64,000 nt of DNA, from contig OX235264.1 in NCBI GenBank assembly GCA_944472135.2, forward strand, positions 87,554,319 through 87,618,318. The letters run 5' to 3'. A model generated the notes under the pieces. The model worked only from the letters and a program-made list of their open reading frames with translations. It was not told the origin of the DNA and did no database searches. Shown in pieces: positions 55,745 to 64,000 of the stretch (the stretch's first letter is position 1; every line of letters starts with the position of its first letter). Made by a program: the position numbers and the translations under genes. The stretch comes from Trichobilharzia regenti. Taxonomy: Eukaryota; Platyhelminthes; Trematoda; Strigeidida; Schistosomatidae.

Positions 55745-57108
55745 CTGCAAGAGAGTAGGTAAAAGCTTCACTTATTAAAAGATATTTTAGACGAATTCAC
55801 CATTCACTTACTCCACACAAGATCACTATCAAGTATGTTTGTCAAACAGCGAAATTAGCCTAACCAATAGCTCAGTTCTTAAGCACCATGTTCCTACACA
55901 TTTTTCTGCGTTATTGTGGGGGTCTTCCAAATTGACGTGTGATTTATGCATTCAAAGTTATTCCAGCTACATCTTCTCTGTACAGTGAAAACTGTCAATA
56001 CGAACGTGATTTATCTCCGGTCTTTCACTACTGCTTTCTTAAACATTTGTTAGACTTGTTTTACAACATATTACTTTTTTAAACTCTTATCTTAAAAATA
56101 TACTTTTTATATATTCTGAATCTCTTAGTTTTATCGGCGGCATTCCATCTCCTGAGAGCTTACAGTTTCGATAATAGCCATTTCTGAGAGCCATTCATCA
56201 CTTACTGTTTTAAGCCGCGTAAAATAACACAACCGAAGTTCAGAATTTACCGGTTTTCATCCAGTTATTTAACTGGATATGTTCTATTACTGGTGAACAT
56301 TATTACTCATCCTGTACAGATATTTTCTGTGAACACTTAAAAAACATTTTTTTTATTATATAGCTTTGATAAAAAATTATGAAAAGAATATTTTCTGCTG
56401 ACCTATTGTTGCAAAATAATTGATCTGGAAACCTCTCCTGAACAACCTGTTTACAATATTCAAACTTATTTTGAATATTTCAAATAGTTTTGTAATCACT
56501 ACCTTCTACCCATGATCTGTGTATCGTCGCTGTAATATTTTCATGTTTCCTTCGTACCAAAGAATACGAAGTTACCATTTAGTCATGTGTAGGAATAAAT
56601 TAATTAGCCATGACATGTATTTATTCCACTTGGTGTATCCGTGAAGCTGACACTGTCTTCAGTAACATCAGTAGCTGTGAGCATAATACTTTTCTGTCAA
56701 AATAGTCCTTACTTGGAAAATGGACAGGAAAGAAGTGGACGCAAAAGAACATTATAATTTGGCGATCCTTCATTATTCAGTAACTCAGACACATTTTGCA
56801 TTGATGAGTTGAGCATGTTTGCTATATTAAAACAAAGATGTTGACATCTCATACGTTTTATACAGGAGGATGACGATCTTCTGAAGTGTTTTTAAATAAA
56901 ATTAAAGGATTTCATGATAAATTAGTTTACATTTTACTGGAAAGGTCCATCCTGATCTCTTTAGTAACAAGATCTTTGATCTTTTTGTCGTGAAAAATTT
57001 CAAGATAATATGATTAGAACTATGTTTAAGAAATTCATTTTTCTTCTTAATGAAAAAATCTTGAAAATAGGTGTTATGGTTCATCTGTAAGAGTGCGCTT
57101 AAAAATAC

Positions 57109-57126
57109 ACTGTAATCTCAATGCTT
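57109..57126 (-). CDS. Candidate MEG micro-exon, 18 nt
   Basis: Acceptor gatgcagacattacag, donor gtattttt (weaker). Shared-phase peptide SIEIT; the zero phase has TGA. Not counted in the core set because of the donor. Confidence 0.45.
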
Positions 57127-57235
57127 CTGTAATGTCTGCATCATAACAGAAGATATACATGAATAAGCCAAGATGATCAACAAAAAATTTCCTATTAATT
57201 GATTCTCAAAGATTATCTCTCGCAAAATACATTAC

Positions 57236-57244
57236 GGCGTACCT
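57236..57244 (-). CDS. Candidate MEG micro-exon, 9 nt
   Basis: Acceptor attatttgaacgtag, donor gtaatgta. Shared-phase peptide GT. Not counted in the core set. Confidence 0.35.
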
Positions 57245-57808
57245 CTACGTTCAAATAATTCGATGGTAAATTCAGTATGAGCAAGGTGCTTCTATCCATC
57301 ATGAATACATTTCGTAGTTGTTCCAACAGTTCCGCGTAATATAATGCTTAACATTTACATTACTGTAAGAGTATATAACAGTTTTATTTTTTGAAAGCTG
57401 TTTTGTCTATTTGAAGTTTTATGAGGCTTGAAGAAAACCTTTAGGGTTTGAATGAACCCAAATCAATAAATATCATTCTTTCGACTTTTTTTTCACATCT
57501 TCAAATTAATCTACATAAACTGCAACCAAATTCTATTAAAATAATCAGTATCTTATGGAGAGAATAGCTTTTAAACTATTAATTTCTGGCATTTATCCAC
57601 AGAACAGCAACTTGAACATAATTTCATTTTATTGAGACATTTTTCCGGTCACATAGTTTATAAAATTTGTTGTGTGTTTTAGATAAGAAGTAAGGTAACC
57701 AAATAAATAGTTTCTTCATCCCGCAGATTATCATTTTAAGGTATTATCACTGGAATCTAGTTTTTGTAGCTCGATATGAAACAAAAGTGAAGGCATCTCG
57801 GTGATTAC

Positions 57809-57826
57809 AAAAATGTAAAGTTAGTC
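57809..57826 (-). CDS. Candidate MEG micro-exon, 18 nt
   Basis: Acceptor acaatgtaacattttag, donor gtaatcac. Shared-phase peptide TNFTF; the zero phase has TAA. Not counted in the core set. Confidence 0.45.
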
Positions 57827-57976
57827 CTAAAATGTTACATTGTTCAATCGCTTTAACGTTAACCGGCTATTTATTATTGACAACATACTATTCGTTCCTA
57901 ATGACGTTGATTAGTTTTATCTTCTAAAATAATGCAATATGAGAAACATACAGTCTAAAGTATTCAAACAACTTAC

Positions 57977-57994
57977 GATTGAACCGTAATCTTT
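57977..57994 (-). CDS. MEG micro-exon, 18 nt
   Basis: Very strong acceptor gctttttatcttttacag, donor gtaagttg. Shared-phase peptide KITVQ. Confidence 0.88.
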
Positions 57995-58489
57995 CTGTAA
58001 AAGATAAAAAGCATTCTTTACAGTCTCATATTTAAAGGAGAAATAAAGTTAGACTATAAAGTGTGAACATTCGTCTCACACATTTGTTTTTACAGACAAG
58101 TGTTGCTGGTCTTTAGTATCAATACACTCTGGTGCCAAAATGTGGCAGCCAATGTATAAAATGATCGTTAGAAATATTGGGATAGTCGTATTTACTCTAG
58201 AAAAAACTATCCTGTTTAGTCTTAGAATTCGATCATATGATATCGAATTACCGATATATATAACAGACGGATATTAGAATTGATGGAACCCAAAAATCTG
58301 TGTCAACTGTGAAGCACAGTCAACACAGTAAATGATCACTTCAGATAGTGGGTGAAACTTAATCATCAAGTCTAAAATATACCAAGGAGTTTTAAAAGTC
58401 ATTCTATCTTTTGAAAATCAACCAGAAATAAGTATTTCACGGAATATACACATTGGATCATAGGAATTATAAAAAATGGGTTGCAGTGA

Positions 58490-58545
58490 AGAAAATTTCC
58501 TTTTCGACGAAGTCATCAGCTAGGCTGTACATTTAAGTATTTATA
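58490..58545 (-). repeat. PLE terminal-module fragment
   Basis: Plus strand ccttttcgacgaagtcatca, gctaggctgtac, the reverse of the module at 30990-31035. Confidence 0.4.
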
Positions 58546-58696
58546 TTACATGTGTGAGAATTTTCCAGAATTATTTCCGGTCAGAGGTCAGAATAAAAAG
58601 ATCACTAAGTGTAATAAACAGCCGATTTGTTCTTTTTTTCATTCATTCTAAAGTTTTTCGGGATTTTTCACCTTTAGGTTGTTTAGTGAGAATTTT

Positions 58697-58890
58697 TTAA
58701 TTCATTTCAATCTGGATGGAACATAGGGCCTTAAGCTTTTTAAATTTCATTAGCCGTGGTGTTATTTCTTACAGGGTGAGGTTTCTAGCCCCACACCCAA
58801 CCTTTCTTCTATTGACATGCCTATCACCAACTAGTAAACTAGGCGAGGTTTAGCAGAGTGTCTACCACGAGTCGAATTTGTACCATTTAG
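58697..58890 (-). mobile_element. Old tRNA-RTE composite SINE
   Basis: Diverged minus copy: ggaacatagggccttaagc, cagggtgaggtttctagcc, and a remnant head with ccacgagtcgaatttgtacc. Confidence 0.6.
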
Positions 58891-59128
58891 TAAGAAATAA
58901 ATTCTAGAAATATGTGTTAACTACCAGAAACGAAATCACTTTACAGCTTTGTGACTGATGCATCGTTAAGTAAATCTAACAGAGAAAACATTACATAAGT
59001 GAACTTTGTATATGTGGCTATATGAACGGCACTGAGTGGAGTGGAAATGAAAAAAACACTTTTAATGATATAATTTTGCAAATTTATCTTATAATATAGT
59101 GACATATATATAAATATAATCAACTTAC

Positions 59129-59134
59129 ATTTTC
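59129..59134 (-). CDS. MEG micro-exon, 6 nt
   Basis: Exon GAAAAT between acceptor tccaatttttgtttag and donor gtaagttg. It adds one whole codon (Lys) plus split codons. Six nucleotides is at the lower limit known for this gene class. Confidence 0.75.
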
Positions 59135-59518
59135 CTAAACAAAAATTGGATAAATATATGCTTGACTATTAACATTTTTTCAGTGTTTTAGTGCAAACTC
59201 TTTAATTCTTATACCCATAGCAGCACCGTTCGGCAAATTTAACTAGTATGTCTGGGCATGCCATATTTATGTACTTGCTTGTATAGGTATTTTCCAGATG
59301 ATGGTATGTATTCTTGATTGTGTGGAATACTCTAGATTTTTCATAGAATTTACTTGGTTTTCTCTAGCTGCCATAGGTACTGTAAATCAAAAGTAAAAAG
59401 GGAAACCTGTTTCCTGTTTTGTCGACATAAATCCTCAGAGTGTAAAGTGCTAACTTTGTTCGACACGTTACCTGAAAATGAATTAAACAGAATGCTAATA
59501 ATCCAAAATAATACTTAC

Positions 59519-59527
59519 TTTTCTTCC
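59519..59527 (-). CDS. MEG micro-exon, 9 nt
   Basis: Exon GGAAGAAAA between acceptor cacttattctgttttag and donor gtaagtat. Shared-phase peptide EE plus split codons. Confidence 0.8.
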
Positions 59528-59699
59528 CTAAAACAGAATAAGTGATATCTTAGGTGTTACAGTAATTAGGTACTCCATGATAATATCACACACAGCATAG
59601 CACTTATGATTATCAGCATTTATTGCGATTTGAATTTCCATGTAATTTCAAATTTTATTTCCCTGCTCATGAAAAATGCTCATCAGTATATTAGAGGAG

Positions 59700-59770
59700 A
59701 ATTAAGAATTTCAGCAAAGATATCTTTCCGGCGATTTCAAATGTGCTTTCTGAACTCCTTGTATCCTCTC
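59700..59770 (-). repeat. PLE terminal-module fragment
   Basis: Plus strand caaagatatctttccggcga, tttcaaatgtgctttctg resembles the left arm of the inverted repeat at 28845. Confidence 0.4.
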
Positions 59771-59933
59771 TAATTATATATTTACACATATTCAAAAGAG
59801 TCGCTAAAGTGGCATTATTCTTAGCAAGGCATTTTACCGTATATATTACATTGGTTGCATCATTGGAGTGAATGTCAATTTTGAATTCTACGAAAACAGA
59901 AACTGTGATTGATCACATAAAAGTCATTTTCAC

Positions 59934-59948
59934 CTTATCATATTTTCA
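59934..59948 (-). CDS. Candidate MEG micro-exon, 15 nt
   Basis: Acceptor cacagggttgtttag, donor gtgaaaat (weaker). Shared-phase peptide ENMI. Not counted in the core set. Confidence 0.4.
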
Positions 59949-60204
59949 CTAAACAACCCTGTGATAGATAATATTCTCATGACAAATTGCCTTAGTATAA
60001 AACTTATTTACAGAGAGCCAATTGAAATTCCATTACTTTTTTTTCTGTCAGATGAAACCAGTGAACTAGAGAGTGAATACACAAACAAATACTTCTGAAA
60101 GTTATGTAAATAACTTGTAACCAAGCTGAGAAAAGTTTTTTCCCACTTCATAATATGGTTAAATAAAGGTATAATTATGAGACACATAATACTTAGCACA
60201 TATG

Positions 60205-61160
60205 AAACAAATAGGACAAGGCTGCCTACTATGTCCAGTGACTTTTCTGATTGCGGTAGACTGGATAATGTGACGGAAAGTAGGCCGGGCAGTGAGGAAA
60301 CACCTATAAAATGGACCCTCTTTCACAAAACACTTGGAGGATCTGGACTTCGCCGATGATGTTATGTCTCTGATTTATCACAAACTTGAATATATGCAGA
60401 TGAAAAGCAACAAGTCGGCAGAAGCAACATCCAGAGAAGATAGTACTTCACTTCAGGTGAACATAGAGAAAACAGAGGTGATGAAGATTCCTGGCCAAAA
60501 GCAACAGCATCTGCAACAACAACAGAAAACAATCAGCATAAAGGGAAGAAATCTGGAAGAAGCAGCCTCCCTTACCTACCGACCTGGGTTGCATCGTTTC
60601 AACAACAGGCGGACAAAACTGATAGTGGATGTCAAAGCGAGGATCGGGAAAGCAAGGTAAGCTTTCATTTCTCTCAAGTCTGTGTGGAGATCAGCAGCAG
60701 TCAGGATGAAATAGAAGAAGTGGATTTTCAACTCCAATGTAAAGTCAGTGTTACTATACGGATCAGAGACTTGGCGCCGCGTCACAAAGGGCAGTTCAAA
60801 CAAATTACAGACCTTTGTCAATAGCTGTCTTCACTCAATACTCAAGATAAGATGGCCAGAAAAGATCAGCAGTGGTGGCGAATTTCTGGAAGCGAACCAA
60901 CTCAACAGGAACCAAATGTGCAACAAAAATACAGGAAGAGATGGAGGTGGATTGGCCATATTCTCAGAAATCCATCAAGTGACATCACACCACAGTGCAT
61001 CGCTTGAGTGGGAACAACATGGAGGAGGTCACGTGAAGAGGAGGTGAAGGCATGTGGGTATACATGGAGCCAGGTGGAAGCCTTGGCAGAGAACCGAATG
61101 CGCTGGAGACTTGCTTCTGAAGCCAAGTGTTCCTCTAGGAATTAAAGGAAACAGTAATTT
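60205..61160 (+). mobile_element. 5'-truncated RTE LINE in a MEG intron
   Basis: Plus frames: a GQGCLLCP-type block, HLEDLDFADDVMSLIYHK (catalytic FADD present), LQVNIEKTEVMKIPGQ, RNLEEAASLTYRPGLHRF (60334-60660), then MLLYGSETWRR, NKLQTFVNSCLHSILKIRW (60748-61047), and the 3' end ttcctctaggaattaaagg. Frameshifts near 60660 and 61050 inactivate it. It lies antisense to the MEG. Confidence 0.88.
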
Positions 61161-61234
61161 GACTTATTATGGGAGGAATATCACCTCTATATTTTATTTC
61201 ATTATGCATATTTGTCTCGAGAAAGCAAACTTAC

Positions 61235-61255
61235 GTAGGACCCGTAAAGATTTTC
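61235..61255 (-). CDS. MEG micro-exon, 21 nt
   Basis: Acceptor gatgtattcatttag, donor gtaagttt. Shared-phase peptide KIFTGP. It lies 75 nt beyond the RTE insertion. Confidence 0.85.
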
Positions 61256-61700
61256 CTAAATGAATACATCGAAAAAATCAAATGTTCTTTGCTCCCCGTA
61301 TTAAAAATTTCAAACTTCAATATAGTTTTATGATGGTTAGGAGGCCGAGTTCAAAACTGGATCGCAGTAATATACAAACCAGCATGATTCGGAATATTAG
61401 TTCGGTATTTTACTAAATGAGCTACAGGACATGGTTTGCAGCTGTGTTGGTTTCTGTCCTACGGAGATCAAAGTTTAAATTAACCTTCTCAGAAATAATT
61501 TATTTTGATTATCAAATAATTAAACTAAATGAAAAATCCAAATCACGATTGTTTTTAATTGAACTGCTCCCATTAAAAAGACAGATCAAGGTTAACAGAA
61601 CCATTTTCGTATGACTCATTTATATAGGGATTTTAATTAAGCACAATTATTGAAAAGTCTGTGAAAGTTTTTCATTTTACGTTATAGCACATTTACTTAC

Positions 61701-61721
61701 ACAGGAGTAACACAAACGTTT
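61701..61721 (-). CDS. MEG micro-exon, 21 nt
   Basis: Acceptor tttggttatgttttag, donor gtaagtaa. Shared-phase peptide NVCVTP. Confidence 0.87.
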
Positions 61722-62373
61722 CTAAAACATAACCAAACAATACAGAGCATTAGTTTCACTCAAAGTTTATAAATCTCTAAATATCCAGAGAACGCCATTA
61801 TAACTGTTAAGACGACAAATAACCATAGTAATAACTATTGGTGAATTATTATACTAGTTGGGATAAGTAACAACCAGAAAGATTATTTTGAGAAAAATAC
61901 TTTAATAAGTGCGAGTGAGAGAAATTCTATTATAAGTAGTGTTTAACGAAATTTATCATATTGCCTTAAGAACGGTTTGTTGTTGGATGTCTTCGGAAAA
62001 TCAACCAACCATAAATGTTGAAAATTCTTTTTTACATCAAAATAACAAGTAGAGTTATGCAGCTAATTTTTTCCAAGAGTGCCGTTAAATTCTTTCCACT
62101 ATTCTGTCTCCCACGTAAGTTCTTTTTTCTGTTAATGTAAATATTTATCATATATTCCCTCAGCCTTAGTAATGTACATGTGAGACAAAACAAAACTTCG
62201 TTGTATTCTTTGCACTTATTGATACTATTGCTCACTGACTTGGTCACTCTTCACTCAATAGCAAGTGCTGAATTCTCTAATGGGAGTGTTATATTTGAAA
62301 TACCATACATGTAACTCTGTATATTTTGACATCACTACATAAAATAACTAGAGTTAAACCATTGTTTGCTTAC

Positions 62374-62397
62374 CTTCTCGGTGGGATAAGTTTTCCT
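62374..62397 (-). CDS. MEG micro-exon, 24 nt
   Basis: Acceptor ttgcctaatgaaacag, donor gtaagcaa. Shared-phase peptide GKLIPPR. Confidence 0.72.
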
Positions 62398-62582
62398 CTG
62401 TTTCATTAGGCAATTTTTATAAAGAACGATAAGCAATTAATATTTAAATTGTCAACATCAATATATTATGCCTAACTGTTACTACAGCTGCAAACTACAA
62501 AGCTTGAAATACATGTCTACTTTCGTCTAATGACTGCATAAACAACAGTTATACTTAGTTTTAATGACTTAAATAAACTTAC

Positions 62583-62603
62583 ACGTCTACCTGTAGATCC
62601 CAA
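62583..62603 (-). CDS. MEG micro-exon, 21 nt
   Basis: Acceptor gaattctcattttgtag, donor gtaagttt. Shared-phase peptide WDLQVD. Most 5' exon that I place with confidence. Confidence 0.85.
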
Positions 62604-62699
62604 CTACAAAATGAGAATTCCAAAAACATAAGTCATCATTAAATTTAATCTATGCAAGTACTTTTTGATAGCTTCAGGGAGTAAAATATTGTCTGAAAC

Positions 62700-62870
62700 A
62701 GTATACTTAATGTACATGATGTCTGAATATGTGGTACTAAACTTGATAACGTATGTGTAAAACTTCAACAGTGTGGTAGTATGTAATTCCATATTAGTAT
62801 GTTTATTGGCTTTACAACACAGTGAAACATCATGGATAACATCTCGAACACAGTTTATCATTTATAATCA
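62700..62870 (-). repeat. PLE 3'-terminal module
   Basis: The plus strand has acagtgtggtagtatgtaat and cacagtgaaacatcatgg, similar to 1850-1945. It follows the coding fragment at 62870-63330 on the minus strand. Confidence 0.5.
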
Positions 62871-63330
62871 TATCAGTTGTAAGTGCCCAACTTCAAAGCT
62901 CAAGGTTATTTTTTTACTTCTTTTCATTCTTTTCAGTTTTTAGTAGCGAGAGTGGAGTTTACCAAGACTTTGAGACATTCTCATTTCACGCGCTGCAAGG
63001 TGATTTCATGAATAAGGCTTCAATTATCAGTTTCTCACACCACCATGTTATATTCAATTTTAAGGCTGTCAGTTTGTCCCATTCCATTGTACAGTTATAT
63101 GCAACTGTATTTAAAGCTACAGCTGAAGGTTATTTTTTCAGATTTTTATTTCATTAGGGTCCAGTATTCTAAATTTTACAAAGCTTTTAAGCTGCGCTAA
63201 TCTATTTGAACCTAGCTTACTACTATGACCTGTGTATTTGACTTTACAGCCATTGAAGGGTATGAAATGAGCTAAATTGTTTTGTTTAATTGGCTTCACA
63301 TGATCTTTTAAATGACACAATTTGTTTCTT
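62870..63330 (-). pseudogene. PLE GIY-YIG remnant in a MEG intron
   Basis: Minus frame CKVKYTGHSSKLGSNRLAQL and FVKFRILDPNEIKI, then broken frames. It corresponds to the GIY-YIG core (VYVGETSRQ region of the 16.66 kb copy) and belongs to the same family as 1724-2340 (shared LDPNEI/VDPNKI). Dead. Confidence 0.6.
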
Positions 63331-63797
63331 AAATGAGTTCGTGGGTTAAAATGTCACTTTTATTCCTAATTAATTTAAAATCCTTCGTACGATTTACAAG
63401 GTTGTCTTTTTGTATGGCAGGACTATTGGTGTTCTAAATTCCTTATACTTGGCGTCGTCGTCTTTCTCTGCATTCACCTAAAAAGTTTGACCATTACAGA
63501 ATCTGTGGAAATAGTTCACACTTAAAACTACTGTTTCACATCAATTTTATTTTACTGAGGGAATTTTAGAAATGCAGTTGATTTTTAGCTGCTTTGTGTT
63601 AAAGTTTTTATATAATAGTCTTTGTTGCATAGTTTTAAGAATATTAATAATTCAGCAATTCGCTTTCATATGAAATGTATCATAAAAGCTTACAGGTGTT
63701 CCAATAAATGTTTTCTGTAAATACAAGCGTTGTTTAAATAATCAAACAAGGATATATTACTTTCATACGCATATTCATTCATAAATGTGACGGTTAC

Positions 63798-63818
63798 CAA
63801 TTATCTAGTTTTCCATAG
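63798..63818 (-). CDS. Candidate MEG micro-exon, 21 nt
   Basis: Acceptor catcacacatacacag, donor gtaaccgt. Shared-phase peptide YGKLDN; the zero phase has TAA. It joins the next exon without a stop, but the donor is weaker than average. Confidence 0.5.
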
Positions 63819-64000
63819 CTGTGTATGTGTGATGAAGTGACATAAATAAATCCATGTTCAGTGTTATGAGGATTTCACTTAACTGATTTACTTTGAACAC
63901 TGGAAATCCTACTACATATATTTCTTTAAACGCCAGTTAATCACTCACCAGGTACATGGCTCAGAAAATTTATTTCCTGAGTAGCCGGTATCAGACACTA

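Larger units (their letters stand above)
39055..63818 (-). other. Micro-exon gene (MEG), minus strand, 3' part
   Basis: Gene span inferred from splice signals. Nineteen internal exons of 6-24 nt (62603 down to 40287), all multiples of three, are each bounded by a mostly pyrimidine-rich AG acceptor and a GTAAGT/GTGAGT-like donor. All are open when the codon is split after its second base, and none of the 19 junctions to the next exon or to the 3' exon makes a stop. They total 369 nt. A 3' exon at 39323-39380 and an ATTAAA signal at 39055-39060 (minus) end the gene. In schistosomes MEGs encode secreted, highly variable proteins; the signal-peptide exon is not seen here. Caveat: for four exons (53412, 52543, 42600, 40287) I chose between alternative acceptors, partly because the length fitted. 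Confidence 0.88.

Overview
The window looks like AT-rich, repeat-dense DNA from a digenean flatworm, most probably a schistosomatid blood fluke. I infer this from the combination of Penelope-like retroelements (PLEs) with GIY-YIG domains, RTE-clade LINEs, hammerhead-ribozyme tRNA-like SINEs, a Ty3/gypsy gag, a Merlin-type DNA transposon and, above all, a gene built from micro-exons. I cannot name the species. There are no bacterial features, no rRNA and no functional tRNA gene.

The main result is a minus-strand micro-exon gene (MEG) across about 39.06-63.8 kb. It is invisible to ORF finding because its exons are 6-24 nt. I place 19 internal exons of 6, 9, 15, 18, 21 or 24 nt. Each lies between an AG acceptor and a GT donor, each is a multiple of three, and all are open in one shared phase (codon split after its second base). 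None of the junctions makes a stop. They add up to 369 nt, followed by a 3' exon near 39.3 kb. The signal-peptide exon expected for this family is not visible and probably lies beyond 64 kb. The introns hold a nearly intact PLE (45.7-48.4 kb), a solo LTR (48.45-48.80 kb), an RTE fragment (60.2-61.2 kb), a hammerhead SINE (50.8-51.1 kb) and several PLE remnants.

The other 39 kb is a mosaic of transposable elements with no convincing host gene. At 3.0-3.9 and 11.0-12.5 kb are gypsy gag remnants. At 5.0-6.1 kb is a 5'-truncated PLE with a 12-bp target-site duplication (TSD). At 14.6-16.0 kb a PLE reading frame is split by an RTE insertion with a 10-bp TSD. At 16.1-18.4 kb lie two PLE 3' regions and a hammerhead-like module. 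At 22.3-23.2 kb is a CR1-like reverse transcriptase tail. At 23.3-23.7 kb is a Merlin transposase with two nonsense codons. At 25.3-27.5 kb are an inverted SINE pair and a decayed PLE. At 29.7-31.0 kb are two oppositely oriented GIY-YIG fragments. At 31.84-32.16 kb is a solo LTR, and at 35.9-38.9 kb a nearly full-length, frameshifted RTE element.

Two SINE families recur. One has a tRNA-like head and a body resembling both ends of the local RTE LINE. The other has a tRNA-like B box and a hammerhead-ribozyme core. All assignments were made by eye from motifs and self-comparison; no database or folding program was run.
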